From Shewanella sp. OMA3-2 (lineage in GTDB: Bacteria; Pseudomonadota; Gammaproteobacteria; Enterobacterales; Shewanellaceae), in contig NZ_CP090974.1 in assembly GCF_021513195.1 (NCBI RefSeq), positions 3,732,001 to 3,796,000 of the forward strand: a stretch of 64,000 nt of DNA. Reading direction: 5' to 3'. The position numbers and the translations under genes were made by a program. The notes beneath the pieces were generated by a model that was not told the origin of the DNA, did no database searches, and saw only the letters and a program-made list of their open reading frames with translations. Within the stretch, counting starts at the first letter, position 1, and each line of letters opens with the position of its first letter. This document shows, one piece after another, positions 45,647-56,550 of the stretch.

Positions 45647-48600
45647 TTAGAAGGTCTTGTAATCACGGTATTTCACATTAAAGAATATGATGTAAAACAC
45701 AGGCACAATAATTAACGTTAAGATGGTGGCCACACCTAAACCAAACATCACTACCGCGGCTAATGATTCAAAAAATGCATCTGTTATTAACGGTAAAACT
45801 CCTAAAATGGTAGTTACCGCAGCCATACACACAGGGCGTACACGACTAACGGTAGACTCAAACACCGCCTGAAATATCTCTTTGCCTTCATTAATCTCGG
45901 TGTTGATTTGATCAAGCAACACGATACCATTTTTAAGCAACATGCCCGATAAACTCAACATCCCCAGCAGCGCCATAAAGCTAAAGGGCTTGTCTAAAAT
46001 CAATAATCCTGAAGTAATACCAATAATCGCTAAGGGAACACAGCACCAAATAACCAGAGGCTTACGCACTGAATTAAACAAGAAAACCGTGATTAAAAAC
46101 ATCATCAAGAATCCTATAGGTAAAGTAGAAAACAACGACGCTTTCGCATCACTGGATGATTCAAACTCACCGCCCCATTGCAATTCGTACCCTGCGGGTA
46201 ACTCAAGCGCTTCAATTTTAGGCCTAACTTGATTAAATAATGCCGCGGGTAAAATATCATATTCAAAGTCAGCATCAGCAAACACAGTTAAGGTGCGCTT
46301 ACGGTCACGGCGTTGAATAATCGGGTCTTCAAATTTAACGTCAAAGCCATCTACAACCTGCTGAAGTGGCACAAAGCCATTCACAACAGGACTCCAAATT
46401 CGAATACTTTCCATTGACTCAATATCAACACGTTCATCGTTAGGTAAACGACCGATAATAGGCAATAAGGTAGTGCCTTCACGGTAAACCCCTATGTCCA
46501 CCCCAGTAAAGGCGAACTTAATGGCTTTATCGACTTCACTTTTAACAATACCTAAGCGGCGGGCCTGGGTTTCATTAAAGCGCGGTGCAATATATTTAAC
46601 CCGATCACGCCAGTTATGACGTACGTTAACTGTACCGGGTGTCGTTAAAAATGGTCATAACCTGTGAACCAAGTTCACGCAGCACATCAGGATCTGGCCC
46701 GCTTAATCTGGCTTCAATTTTGGCATCTGTTGAAGGGCCAATTTCTAGGCGTTTAAATTTAAGCTGGGTTTGCGGGAAAAACTGTTCAGCCTGACGTCTA
46801 AACTCAACCATTACCGGTTGTAAGGTATCAAAACTACTGGTGCGAACCGCTATTTGACCGTATGAGGCAAAGTTTTTCTCCGGTGAGTAAGTTAATAAGA
46901 AACGCGGAAAACCTTTACCTATGGTTGAGGCAACATACTCTACATTTTCAATGGCAACGACTTTAGCTTCCATTTGCTTAATCACCACTTCTGTTTCGCG
47001 CACATCTGCTCCTTCAGGCATCCACACATCAACTAAAAATATCGGCGTTGTTGAAGGCGGGAAAAAGGATTGCTTAACATAGGCAAAGCCTGCAATAGAA
47101 ATAACAAACATCACCAGTACAACAAAGGTACTGAACCAGCGGAATCGCATACAAATATTGAGTATTTTTTTGTAAAACACAAAGAATGCGCCGCCATAGG
47201 GATCGGCTAACTCACCTTCAGGCACTTTCTCACCGTCTTTACCGAAAAATATTTGTGCAAAAAATGGCGTAATCGTAATGGCGGTAATCCAAGATAAAAA
47301 CAGTGAAAACAGCAACACCCAGAATAATGACCCAGCAAACTCACCCGTAGCATCGGGTGACAAACCAATTGGTGCAAAGGCAATAATAGCGATAACGGTA
47401 GCACCTAATAATGGCCACATCGTTTGCTTAACAATGGCCTGGCCAGCTTCAAGTGTGGTTTGGCCTCGTTGGCGACCAATCAGAATACCTTCAACCACCA
47501 CAATGGCGTTGTCCACCAGCATGCCTAAGGCAATGATCAATGCGCCAAGTGAAATACGCTGCAGTTCAATTTCTGCCTGCTGCATCAGCATAAAGGTGCC
47601 AAGACAGGTTAAAAATAGAATCAGGCCAATTAAAATACCGCTTTTAACCCCCATAAAGACCAGTAGTACACCAATAACAATGACGACTGCGGCAATAAGG
47701 TTCCACACAAAGCTGCTAACCGAAACATCCACCTCGTTAGGCTGGTTATACATGGTTTCAATGTGCATACCTGCCGGTCTTGCACTTTCAATTGAGGCTA
47801 ACTTAGCATCGACTAGCTTGCCCACTTCAACAACATTGACCCCTGATGAAAACGAGATACCTATGTTAATGGCGCTATGTTGGTTAAAGCTTAATAGGTT
47901 GGTGGGAATATTTTGAAAACCACGGCTAACGGTGGCGACATCTTTAAGGTAAATGAGTTTGTTACCTTGGGTGCCAGGAATAATTAGCTCTTCTAACTCT
48001 TCAACAGAACGAAAACCGCCGCTGGTTCTGATTTTAAGGTTATCACCCGATACCCTAATATTACCGGCATCAGACACCATGTTTTGTGAATTAAGTAGAT
48101 TGGAAATAAGCTGTGGATCAATATTAGAACTGGCCGCCTTATTCAGTGACATTTCAACAAACACTTGCTCTTGTTGTTTACCCGCAAGTGACACCTTACC
48201 AACACCAGGTATAAGCTCTAACTCACGCTTTACATAGTCAACATAATCTAATAAATCTCGGTAACTGTAATCCGTACCGCTCACCATCAGCATAATGCCG
48301 TAAACATCACCAAAGTCATCATTGACCATAGGGGCATGCGCGCCCTGGCGGTAAACTTGATGCCATGTCATTCACTTTACGACGCAGTTCATCCCAAATT
48401 TGGGGTAATTCATCTGGGCCATAATTGTTTCTCATGGTGACAGTAATTTGCGACATACCTGAAGTACTGAGCGAACGAATTTTATCGATATAAGGCAGTT
48501 CTTGAATGGCTTTTTCAACCAAGTAAGTCACTTCTTCCTCAACTTCTGTTGAGGTAGCCCCAGGGTATAAGGTCACGACCACAGCATCTTTAATGGTAAA

Positions 48601-48717
48601 TGGTGGGTCTTCTAACTGGCCTAATCCAGTGAAGGACATTAGCCCACCGATAAGTAAAATAAGGATAAACATCCAACTTATCACGGTATTTTTTACGAAA
48701 TATCCTGCAATATTCAT
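45647..48717 (-). pseudogene. RND-family efflux pump (AcrB/TriC-like), two frameshifts
   Basis: The intact protein would have about 1023 residues, the usual RND length, with 12 membrane helices and two periplasmic domains. The first frame (MNIAGYFVKNTVISWMF to MASSLPPG) ends because one extra base sits in the CCC at 48343-48345; the next frame resumes as GAHAPMVNDDFGD. That frame ends at FNDTRYS near 46635, where DTPGTVNVRHNW is expected, so bases are lost or gained there; the last frame then runs to the end (GILLVLDQ-like LLKNGIVLLDQ motif). The length is 2 mod 3, consistent with these shifts. As read, the pump is not functional. Confidence 0.9.
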
Positions 48718-48724
48718 ATAGTAA

Positions 48725-49807
48725 TTACCCTTGAATTAATTGAACTTGTTGGCCTTCAATCATGCGTGAAGCTCCTGTGGTAATAATAGTCTGACCGTCT
48801 TTAAGTCCACTGACCACTTCAATATTGTCACCCACAATAACCCCCAGTTTGACTGGCTGATACTGCACGGTTTTAGTGTTAGCCTGGTAAACCCACACGC
48901 CGCTTTCCTGATGGGCGAGTTGGTCACCGTCTTTCATGACCACCGCTTTAATGGGCAATAAAAATTGGCGGCTATAGGTGTAGGTCATATTGCTTAAATT
49001 GACTTTCACTTTGGCTGGCATCCCTTCCAATACCTTATATTGCTCATCTAAATCTACCGCGATAGTGGCAATATAGGTTGATGTAGTGGGATCTTTTTCA
49101 GTATTAATTTCAAGTAATCGCCCCTCAAATACTACCCCATCAAATGCTTCAAAACTGACTTCAAAGGCACTTTCATCTGTCGCACGTCGGGAAACCGCAA
49201 TCAACATATCGGGAATTTGCACATCGACTTCAATTTGTTCGGTTCTTTGCACGCTTAACACCGATATACCAGGTTGAACGTTTTCAAATGACTGGAGAAA
49301 AACATCGCTAATCATGCCATCAAAAGGCGCACGTAATTCAGTATATTGCAGACTAAGCTCAGCTTGTTTTGCCTGTGCTTTTGCCACTAAATATTGCGCG
49401 TTCATTTGGTCATATTCAGATTGTGCCATCAGCTTTTGATTAACTAATTGCTTACCACGCTGGGCTTGTTTAAAAGTGACCTCCATACGAGCTTGACGAT
49501 CATTGAGCACTATTTCATAATCACGCTTTTCAAGTACGGCCAGTAAATCACCTTGTTTAATAGGCTGACCTTTAACCACAGGTAACCGCGCGATACGCCC
49601 TTCAACTCGAAATGATAATTTAGTCAAATCTTGCGCCCGTGACACGCCATTAAATTCCCGCATCACCTGATTTTCAATGCTGGGTAAGGTGTATACATCA
49701 ACTAAAGTCGGTTTGTGTTCCATTTCAAGCGGTTTACTGCAACCGGTCATAAAGACAAATGAAGTTAGAACGCTGATAACAATATTAGTGGTGTTGTTAA
49801 TCTTCAT
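48725..49807 (-). CDS. RND periplasmic adaptor lipoprotein (second adaptor)
   Basis: About 360 residues from ATG 49807, one base after the stop of the preceding gene; the longer frame overlaps that gene. The lipobox is VFMTGC. The membrane fusion domains are ordered as lipoyl half (EGRIARLPVVKGQPIKQGDLLAVL), helical hairpin (KQAQRGKQLVNQKLMAQSEYDQ), second lipoyl half (LRAPFDGMISD) and beta-barrel. It would bridge the RND pump and an outer-membrane channel. It differs from the first adaptor in the operon. Confidence 0.9.
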   Translation of the reverse strand: MKINNTTNIVISVLTSFVFMTGCSKPLEMEHKPTLVDVYTLPSIENQVMREFNGVSRAQDLTKLSFRVEGRIARLPVVKGQPIKQGDLLAVLEKRDYEIVLNDRQARMEVTFKQAQRGKQLVNQKLMAQSEYDQMNAQYLVAKAQAKQAELSLQYTELRAPFDGMISDVFLQSFENVQPGISVLSVQRTEQIEVDVQIPDMLIAVSRRATDESAFEVSFEAFDGVVFEGRLLEINTEKDPTTSTYIATIAVDLDEQYKVLEGMPAKVKVNLSNMTYTYSRQFLLPIKAVVMKDGDQLAHQESGVWVYQANTKTVQYQPVKLGVIVGDNIEVVSGLKDGQTIITTGASRMIEGQQVQLIQG

Positions 49808-49808
49808 A

Positions 49809-50909
49809 TTACAGCCCTCTTTCCTTAACCCAGCGCACTGTGTTTTCACCGTCGGTTAACTCACTGGCACCAGCTACCACTAACCAGTCACCGTCATCTA
49901 ACCCTGATTCAAGTCGATTATCATTTAATCTCACCGCCACTTTTTGTACTTTTTGCTGTTCTGGTAACCAGCGAAACACATAAGTCTGGCCATTTTCATC
50001 AACTCTAGCGCCTGCGGTAATTAGCGGGTTACTACTTGCGCCGCGGTAAGGTAATTTAACCCTAACCGATGCAACCATGCCGGGTAATACATTTAATTCA
50101 GTAGGCATTTTCAAGGTTAAAATAATGGTATAACTGCCAGTACTGGGATCAGCAACGGTACTGAGCTCTTTCAGTCTGGCTTTATACCAGGCATCGCGGC
50201 TGTCAAATTTCACATCAATGTTTTCGACCTGACCTTCATTAACTCTATTAGCCTGAATTGCACCAATAAACTGTTCAGGTAATTGAAAGCTAATGTCGAT
50301 AAATGATTCGGTACGAATGCCCATAATCGATTCTTGTGCTTGTACAAACTCAAACTGTTTGCGATCACGCTTTGAAATCATGCCGTCATAAGGCGCTTTT
50401 AGTTGAGTATAAGCAAGATCAGTTTCAGCTTTATCCAGTGCGGCTCTGGCAATGGTAAAATCACTTTTTGATTGGTCAAAATCATTACGAGACACCACAC
50501 CTTGCTCGACTAAACTGCTGGCGCGTTCAAACAACACTTTGGCTAGCTCATATTGCGCTTTAGCCACTTCATGTTGCTGTTGATATAAATCACTGTCTAA
50601 CTTAGCCAGTAAGTCACCCGCTTTAACATGATCGCCAGGGCGAACAAAAATATCGGCTATTTGTCCTGCCACCCTAAACGACAACGACGCTTTATCTGCC
50701 GCGCGCACTTCACCAGGTAATAACCGCTCCCGAAAACCTTTGCCAATATCAAGCTGTATGACTTTAACAGGGCGAGCAAACGACTGAGTATTTGCATCCA
50801 GTGTGATGTCATTGCTATCGCTAGCAATAGCAGTGGTCGGCGGGACAAACATCATGCTTAACAGCATGATCGAGGTGGAAAACGAACAGAAGATCTGACG
50901 AGCATTCAT
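49809..50909 (-). CDS. RND periplasmic adaptor protein (first adaptor)
   Basis: About 366 residues from ATG 50909, with AAGGA about 10 nt upstream. A signal peptide ends near TAIA. The lipoyl halves (AGQIADIFVRPGDHVKAGDLLAKLD and LKAPYDGMISKRDR) enclose a helical hairpin (VLFERASSLVEQGVVSRNDF), as in HlyD/AcrA adaptors. No lipobox, unlike the second adaptor. Two adaptors with one RND pump is the arrangement of P. aeruginosa TriABC; no outer-membrane channel gene is nearby, so a TolC-type channel elsewhere would be needed. Confidence 0.9.
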   Translation of the reverse strand: MNARQIFCSFSTSIMLLSMMFVPPTTAIASDSNDITLDANTQSFARPVKVIQLDIGKGFRERLLPGEVRAADKASLSFRVAGQIADIFVRPGDHVKAGDLLAKLDSDLYQQQHEVAKAQYELAKVLFERASSLVEQGVVSRNDFDQSKSDFTIARAALDKAETDLAYTQLKAPYDGMISKRDRKQFEFVQAQESIMGIRTESFIDISFQLPEQFIGAIQANRVNEGQVENIDVKFDSRDAWYKARLKELSTVADPSTGSYTIILTLKMPTELNVLPGMVASVRVKLPYRGASSNPLITAGARVDENGQTYVFRWLPEQQKVQKVAVRLNDNRLESGLDDGDWLVVAGASELTDGENTVRWVKERGL

Positions 50910-51148
50910 TGTGCTTGATCCTTCAAAACAAATATTAATGAATATTAACATTTAACTAAGTGAGACATTAAGTCAATTTAAAACAATTAGGATCTAATCA
51001 GGCGATTTAATCGTATAATTTTTCATTCGATACTGATTTAAACTAGCCTAATTGCGCCAATAGTTAGCACCCAGAATGGGTATAAGATAAGGGCACTTGT
51101 ATGGCTTGCTTCATAGTCTAGGCTTCAGTGTAATAATAAGAGGGAAAT

Positions 51149-51556
51149 ATGATGGAATTGACCATATTTTATGACAGTACATGTCCACTGTGTGCCAATG
51201 AAATGCGCCAACTGAAACGGCATGATAAGTATGATGAAATTCATCTAGAAGACTTATACAGTGCTGACTTAAACGAACGCTTCCCACAAATTGATATCGA
51301 AAAAGCTAACATCATGCTTCACGGATTAACCAAAGACGGACAAATGCTGCTGGGGTTAGACGTTACGGCAAAAGCATGGGGGATTACCGGTAAAAAAACC
51401 TGGATTCAATGGCTTAGAAAGCCTTTGATTAAACCTGTTGCTGATAAAGCTTATCTGATACTTGCCAAAAATCGCTATAAAATCTCATATCTGCTAACCG
51501 GCAAACAACGATGCAATAATGGTCAATGTGGCTTACCGAAAAACAATTTCAAGTAA
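51149..51556 (+). CDS. DCC family thiol-disulfide protein (DUF393)
   Basis: 135 residues. The DCC-family motif FYDSTCPLCANEM carries a CxxC, and the HGLTKDGQMLLGLDVTAKAWG stretch and a second Cys pair near the end (QRCNNGQCG) are usual in the DUF393 group. A thioredoxin-like fold is predicted for the family, but the reaction is unproven. Two ATG codons lie in tandem; the second (51152) is at the better distance from GAGGG. Confidence 0.82.
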   Translation: MMELTIFYDSTCPLCANEMRQLKRHDKYDEIHLEDLYSADLNERFPQIDIEKANIMLHGLTKDGQMLLGLDVTAKAWGITGKKTWIQWLRKPLIKPVADKAYLILAKNRYKISYLLTGKQRCNNGQCGLPKNNFK

Positions 51557-51634
51557 TCGATTTTAAGTAAACAGTAATGACAATTAACCTCAAAGGCTTA
51601 TGAAACCTTCAATTTAACATGGTGGATGCAATCA

Positions 51635-52504
51635 ATGGACAGTGACGCGAACCGAAATAACTCTATTAGTGCGGCTGAAGTTGTGATTATTATTGGCGCT
51701 AATTCGGCTATTGGCCAGGCCTTTGCTGTTCAATGTATTAAGCAACATAAAATCGATGCGGGTAGCAACAATCATCAGCAAAACGACAAATACATCGATG
51801 ACGACAAGCGGTCCATTCATTTAATAACCATTAGCCGAGATGAATACCAACACAGTGCCGAGATGCATCCTCTAGTGCTTCAAAATCAACAGCAGTTATC
51901 ATGGCAACATTACCAATGTAATAATTCGCAACAGAATATTGAGCAACTGGTAGAACAGCAGATCATCCCTCACATTGCAGCAAGTCACGGCACCGTCAGT
52001 CGAATACTTATTTGTAATGGCGTATTGCATCAAGGGGCAATACAACCTGAAAAAAAGATAGAGGATATCAATGAAGCCAATTTGCTCGCCTTGATGCAGA
52101 TGAATACCATCACGCCTATGCTTTGGCTGCAAGGTTTGGTAAAGCTTCTATCAAAGCAGCGAAATCCTGTAGTGATCAGTATTTTAAGCGCCAGAGTCGG
52201 CAGTATCAGTGACAATCGCCTAGGCGGCTGGTATAGCTATCGAACCAGTAAAGCAGCATTAAACATGTTGATAAAAACCACTGCGGTTGAGTTTGCTAGG
52301 CGGCTCAAGCATGTAAAACTAATGGCTTTTCATCCGGGCACCACAGACACTGCCCTATCAAAACCTTTTCAGCAGAATGTTGCCGCAGAGAAATTATTTA
52401 CCCCTGAATTTGTGGCGGTGCAGCTTTACAATATACAGTCGAATATAGCGGTAGACGGGCAAGCGAGTTTTATTGATTGGGCAGGTAATGATATTCAGTG
52501 GTAG
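51635..52504 (+). CDS. Short-chain dehydrogenase/reductase
   Basis: About 289 residues from ATG 51635, which has GGTGG 8 nt upstream; an ATG 9 nt earlier overlaps that site. The dinucleotide motif IIIGANSAIGQAFA is followed by an unusual 50-residue polar insertion rich in Asn, Gln, Asp and His (GSNNHQQNDKYIDDDKRS), then SILSARVGS (catalytic Ser) and the YxxxK pair in YSYRTSKAALN. The family reduces carbonyls with NAD(P)H; the substrate is unknown. Confidence 0.83.
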   Translation: MDSDANRNNSISAAEVVIIIGANSAIGQAFAVQCIKQHKIDAGSNNHQQNDKYIDDDKRSIHLITISRDEYQHSAEMHPLVLQNQQQLSWQHYQCNNSQQNIEQLVEQQIIPHIAASHGTVSRILICNGVLHQGAIQPEKKIEDINEANLLALMQMNTITPMLWLQGLVKLLSKQRNPVVISILSARVGSISDNRLGGWYSYRTSKAALNMLIKTTAVEFARRLKHVKLMAFHPGTTDTALSKPFQQNVAAEKLFTPEFVAVQLYNIQSNIAVDGQASFIDWAGNDIQW

Positions 52505-52630
52505 AGGCACTTTCTAGCTGTATATGCTATTTACTTTGATCATTGCTAATGGCATTCGCTTTAATCATTGGTAATTGTGCGTCGCTTTAGCGGCGGTGAT
52601 ATAAGTGGCAGTGCTACAAATTACAGCCAT

Positions 52631-52662
52631 AAAAAAACGCGAAGCATTGCTTCGCGTTTTTT
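52631..52662. terminator. Bidirectional terminator after mdh
   Basis: A 10-bp stem ACGCGAAGCA / TGCTTCGCGT has A7 on one side and T6 on the other, serving mdh on the minus strand and possibly the SDR gene on the plus strand. Confidence 0.88.
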
Positions 52663-52676
52663 ATTAGAGAGTTGAA

Positions 52677-53612
52677 TTACTTAACGAATTCAACACCTAG
52701 TTTAATGTCAGCTTTTAATGTATCTAACATTGAATCACGTGCGTTAGCTTCAAATGCACTTACGTCACCGTAAGGAAGCACTTTTTCTACGCCGTTTTTA
52801 CCAAGAAGAATAGGTTGAGCGAAGAACTCAGCGTGTTCGCTGCCACCATCAACATAGGCACATTCAACGATGTTAGCTTCACCTTGAAGACCACGTACTA
52901 ATGATAAACCAAAGCGACATGCTGCTTGGCCCATTGATAATGTTGCGCTACCGCCACCAGCTTTAGCTTCAACAACTTCAGTACCTGCGTTTTGAATACG
53001 AGTAGTCATTGCTGCTACTTCTTCATCAGTGAAAGTCACGCCTTCAACCTGAGAAAGTAGTGGCAGAATAGTCACGCCACTGTGGCCGCCGATAACGTTA
53101 ACTTTAACATCAGCAACGTTTAAGCCTTTAAGCTCAGCAATGAAAGTTTCGCTACGGATAACGTCAAGTGTAGTAATACCGAATAAACGGTTTTTGTCAT
53201 AAACACCGGCATTTTTTAATACTTCAGCAGCAATCGCTACCGTAGTGTTAACTGGGTTAGTAATAATACCCACTAATGCTTTAGGACAAGTTACCGCCAC
53301 TTTTTCCATTAGGTTACGCACGATACCCGCGTTGATGTTGAATAGATCTGAACGATCCATACCAGGCTTACGCGCAACACCAGCAGACATTAATACTACA
53401 TCAGCATCAACTAATGCATCAGTTGGGTCTTGACCAGCAAAACCTTTTACTTCTACATCTGTTGGGATGTGACTTAAGTCAACCGCAACACCAGGAGTAA
53501 CAGGAGCGATGTCATATAGAGACAACTTTGAGCCAGCAGGCAGTTGAGTTTTTAACAATAAAGCTAAGGCCTGGCCAATACCACCAGCAGCACCAAGTAC
53601 GGCAACTTTCAT
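52677..53612 (-). CDS. mdh: Malate dehydrogenase
   Basis: 311 residues from ATG 53612, as in E. coli Mdh (312), with GGAG 7 nt upstream; a longer frame starts 12 nt earlier. The NAD loop is [15 protein letters not shown], substrate residues are in [14 protein letters not shown] and [12 protein letters not shown], and the catalytic His is in GGHSGVTI. It interconverts malate and oxaloacetate in the citric acid cycle. It stands alone between a terminator and a 477-bp gap. Confidence 0.96.
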   Translation of the reverse strand: MKVAVLGAAGGIGQALALLLKTQLPAGSKLSLYDIAPVTPGVAVDLSHIPTDVEVKGFAGQDPTDALVDADVVLMSAGVARKPGMDRSDLFNINAGIVRNLMEKVAVTCPKALVGIITNPVNTTVAIAAEVLKNAGVYDKNRLFGITTLDVIRSETFIAELKGLNVADVKVNVIGGHSGVTILPLLSQVEGVTFTDEEVAAMTTRIQNAGTEVVEAKAGGGSATLSMGQAACRFGLSLVRGLQGEANIVECAYVDGGSEHAEFFAQPILLGKNGVEKVLPYGDVSAFEANARDSMLDTLKADIKLGVEFVK

Positions 53613-54089
53613 AATCATCTCCATCTATTTATACAATTTGTGACATAGACTACTATCTATCGTGGCGTCACATTACTGGATTGGCGGGGTAATTTCAATT
53701 ATCCATTAGTGGAGTGTAGTAAATAAGTGTTTACTCAATTCAAGGTAAATCAGCGTTGCGCGTTTGAATGCAGGGTTTAGATCATTACCTAATGAGATAT
53801 GACAAACTCATGCAAGTTTAAATGCTGGTTTTAACACCATGGATTTTACCGCGTATTTGATTAAACGAACTTGGGTTAGGCTTTGATTTAAATTAGATTA
53901 TTTAGTAATTTAACGCGTTAGTGATGTTTCCCTGCAGAAATTTGATATAGCTTCCTTAGCCGCTAGTTTGTAAAGCCTATTGGGGTGGTACTACTATGAG
54001 TTGCTAGGCCATTTATAGTAGGATGCCGATATCCGCCTATATTGATTTAAGTCAATTAATCAAAACCATTCGCAAATTGAGAGAACAAA
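53613..54089. other. Gene-free upstream region of mdh and the acetyltransferase, about 480 bp
   Basis: It must hold the promoter of mdh. TGTGAC near the mdh side and GTCACA about 25 bp away form a widely spaced repeat that is too long for a CRP site. TTGATTTAAGTCAA at 54042-54055 matches the FNR/EtrA consensus at 9 of 10 defined bases but is only 34 bp before the acetyltransferase start. No gene was found. Confidence 0.45.
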
Positions 54090-54539
54090 ATGAAAATAAG
54101 AAAAGGCCAATTAGCAGACCTGAACGCACTGGTTAATTTCAACCAAGCCATGGCAATGGAAACTGAAAATCTACAGTTAGACAATGCTACCCTTACCCGT
54201 GGGGTAAGCGGATTACTCAATAACCCTGAACGCGGTTTTTATTTAGTGGCTGAAATAAATGATGTGATTGTCGGCTCATTAATGGTCACATTTGAGTGGA
54301 GCGACTGGCGCGCGTGTCAGTATTACTGGATCCAAAGTGTGTATATTCGCCCAGAAAATCGTCGTCAGGGTATTTATGCAAAACTATATCAAGCTATAAA
54401 AGATATGGCGGCAGAAAAAGGCGATGCTGCTAGTTTCCGTTTATATGTAGAACAAGAAAACAAACCGGCGCAAAAAACCTATGAAGCGTTAGGAATGGAG
54501 CAAAGCCATTATTTGATGTACGAAGAAAAAGCTAAGTAA
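54090..54539 (+). CDS. GNAT-family N-acetyltransferase
   Basis: 149 residues with the full GNAT core: IRKGQLADLNALVNFN at the start, VGSLMVTFEWSDWR, the acetyl-CoA loop VYIRPENRRQGIYAKLYQ and the final RLYVEQENKPAQKTYEALGMEQSHYLMYE. It transfers an acetyl group to an unknown amine. AGAGA lies before the ATG. It is monocistronic, with a hairpin terminator downstream. Confidence 0.85.
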   Translation: MKIRKGQLADLNALVNFNQAMAMETENLQLDNATLTRGVSGLLNNPERGFYLVAEINDVIVGSLMVTFEWSDWRACQYYWIQSVYIRPENRRQGIYAKLYQAIKDMAAEKGDAASFRLYVEQENKPAQKTYEALGMEQSHYLMYEEKAK

Positions 54540-54568
54540 CTTAAATCACCATTAGTGCAATCACAACA

Positions 54569-54605
54569 AAAACAGCTTACAAAACCTCGGCTAGTAAGCT
54601 GTTTA
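54569..54605 (+). terminator. Terminator-like hairpin after the acetyltransferase gene
   Basis: A 10-bp stem AACAGCTTAC / GTAAGCTGTT with a 13-nt loop is followed by TTTAATAAA, a weak T tract. Confidence 0.5.
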
Positions 54606-54688
54606 ATAAACGTTAAAACAAATAAAAACTGACCATGAAGGTCAAGTAAACAAACTTGTTTACTATCGTATTGTTAAGGATAATCAGT

Positions 54689-55489
54689 TTGTTAAACATG
54701 AAAAAATTATTAATACTTCTAGGGGGAATGACGTTCTCGGTTTCAACGATTGCTTCACCAGAAATGTATCTTGAGTGCAATACTTGCACAACTCAGTCTC
54801 AGCTGGTTAATTTTGCTAAAACGAACGCAAGATTAAATACGACGGTTGTCATGCATGTCATTAACTTAAATCATATTTTGTATGAGAAATATCTAGTCAC
54901 TAAAACGAAATCTTTTGAATGTGAACAAAACAACCAGTCAGATATAACAACAGACAAATCACCGGTTTGCCAGAATGTTTATCATTACAAAACGATCAGT
55001 CAAAGTGTTGATAAACAAGATTTAACTGACTTTACCCATTATGCCTTAGCGTATAATGAGACTAAAGATTTTTTCAACCAAAGCGCCATCGAAATCCCAA
55101 ATAATATAACGACCTCAGCTTTTGAGTTAATTGGCAATAGTTATGCCCAAGGTCTTTCAGTTGATTATTTCAATAATAGCTTACAAAAATCAGCGCTTTA
55201 CAAAGAAAAACTCACTAAATGGGCTGAAGGAATTTCAAGCAAAATAAGCACTTCAATAACGGTCAAACCACCATCAATAGTCTTTACCTATTCTGATGGC
55301 ACTTTAGCTTATGCTGTTGTAGATTTCGTCGATATGGACGGGCAATACCATTTTAAATTTACAACAATTGAAGATAGTAATAATCGTTTCGACTTAACAA
55401 AAACCAATCCATTTGGTGACTATTATACTTTTTCGGATATGCGACTTGAATCTTGGCATATTTTATTGGAAATAACTATCACTTTATAA
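54689..55489 (+). CDS. Unrecognised exported protein with cysteine pair
   Basis: About 266 residues. A signal peptide ([19 protein letters not shown]) leads to [17 protein letters not shown], a CxxC near the mature N-terminus, with more cysteines at FECEQ and VCQNVY. The rest is polar with a C-terminal beta pattern. The start is uncertain: TTG at 54689 has AAGGA 8 nt upstream, while ATG at 54698 gives a cleaner signal peptide. I do not recognise the family; a periplasmic protein with disulfides is the simplest reading. Confidence 0.6.
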   Translation: MLNMKKLLILLGGMTFSVSTIASPEMYLECNTCTTQSQLVNFAKTNARLNTTVVMHVINLNHILYEKYLVTKTKSFECEQNNQSDITTDKSPVCQNVYHYKTISQSVDKQDLTDFTHYALAYNETKDFFNQSAIEIPNNITTSAFELIGNSYAQGLSVDYFNNSLQKSALYKEKLTKWAEGISSKISTSITVKPPSIVFTYSDGTLAYAVVDFVDMDGQYHFKFTTIEDSNNRFDLTKTNPFGDYYTFSDMRLESWHILLEITITL

Positions 55490-55598
55490 CCTGAATTTCA
55501 GCGGTACAAGCGAAAATACAGTACCGAGTGGTAAGGTCAATACTGTACCTATATGAACAACAAGTGAAGTCTGCGCTGATCAAAATTAATATTGGGTC

Positions 55599-55632
55599 AA
55601 TTTACTGCGGGTGACTGCACCTGCAGTAAATT
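55599..55632. repeat. Long hairpin downstream of the RNase HI gene
   Basis: AATTTACTGC-g-GGTG pairs with CACC-t-GCAGTAAATT, 14 bp in all. No T run follows on either strand. Confidence 0.4.
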
Positions 55633-55676
55633 ACCTCAAACAGTACTAAAAATTGACTAGAAACAGTATCTAAAAG

Positions 55677-56485
55677 CTACCCTGCTCGCATCGCCATTAT
55701 CGCCGTAAGGTTAATAGGCTCGGGATATTGAACAAAATCCTTTTGTTGCTGATCAACCGCATAAATAGACATTCTGTCGGCAAGCTCATTCCCTTCAATA
55801 CCAATATGCGCTGCAACATGGACTAACTCTAATCTATCTTTTAGCGCATCATAAAGTGCATGTGCTTGTTTAATTAGTGCCAAATTAGCAATCTCGCCGC
55901 CTTTACGGGTCCAGCCTTTAGCTTTCCAACCATAAGCCCAATTACTGATGCAATTGATTGAGTATTGTGAGTCACTGTAAATACGCACGGTTAAATTGTC
56001 AGCCAGAGCGCTGGCGGCCATTTTGATGGCTTCATGCAGTGCATTTAATTCAGCGGTATTGTTAGTGCCATTAGGGTTAAATAAGCCATACCACAAGTCA
56101 GTCAGTTTACCTTTGCGGTATACCGCCACACCAGAACCTGCTTTACCTGGGTTAGGATCGCAGCCGCCATCGGTATAAAGTACGATATCAAACTCACTTA
56201 ATGCTGCAGGTTGATGCTCAGCAGTTGAACTTGATTGAGTTTTTGTTTTTGTCGTTGCCGATTTAGCCGAGCTAATGTTTGCAGAGCTCATGCTAGGAGA
56301 GCTATTTTTAGCCGAAAAAATGGCTTTATTGGCTGACTGGGCAAAAGCTGCTTTAGCCTCTGATTCGCTGGGGAATGATTTATATTTAGCTCCAGGAAAC
56401 TTGTCCACCTGGCGCTTTGCTTCATCCCAAGTGGTATAAATACCGGTGTATGGCCTTGCCAAACGACGTAAAATTTCTTTGCCAT
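55677..56485 (-). pseudogene. Ribonuclease HI with N-terminal hybrid-binding domain, one frameshift
   Basis: The intact protein would have about 269 residues. The first frame begins at ATG 56485 (MAKKFYVVWQG), the start of the RNA/DNA hybrid-binding domain of eukaryote-type RNase H1; the continuation TGIYTTWDEAKRQVDKFPGAKYKSF lies one frame over. One base is missing near 56451-56455; adding it gives WQGRYTGIYTTW. The RNase domain is complete: YTDGGCDPNPGKAGSG, NNTAELNALHEA, IYSDSQYSIN and AHIGIEGNELAD. It removes RNA from hybrids. The downstream frame could still start internally. Confidence 0.85.
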
Positions 56486-56550
56486 GTGTGGCCTTGATAT
56501 GTTGAAAAACAATAAGTCGATCATGCCATGTAAGGCTTATGTCGTCTATT

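Noticed and set aside
47278..47916. 212-residue open frame on the plus strand
   Set aside because: It is antisense to the RND pump gene, has no recognisable domain and its composition is that of a reverse-frame shadow.
53640..53680. TGTGAC ... GTCACA as a CRP site upstream of mdh
   Set aside because: The half-sites are about 25 bp apart; a CRP site needs a 6-bp spacer.
54042..54055. FNR/EtrA-like site TTGATTTAAGTCAA before the acetyltransferase gene
   Set aside because: It matches 9 of 10 defined bases but lies only 34 bp before the start codon, with no promoter placed for activation; kept as a note only.
56288..56524. Separate 78-residue gene starting MIDLLFFN
   Set aside because: Its inner MAKKFYVVWQG is the start of the RNase HI hybrid-binding domain; the rest is out of frame after a missing base.
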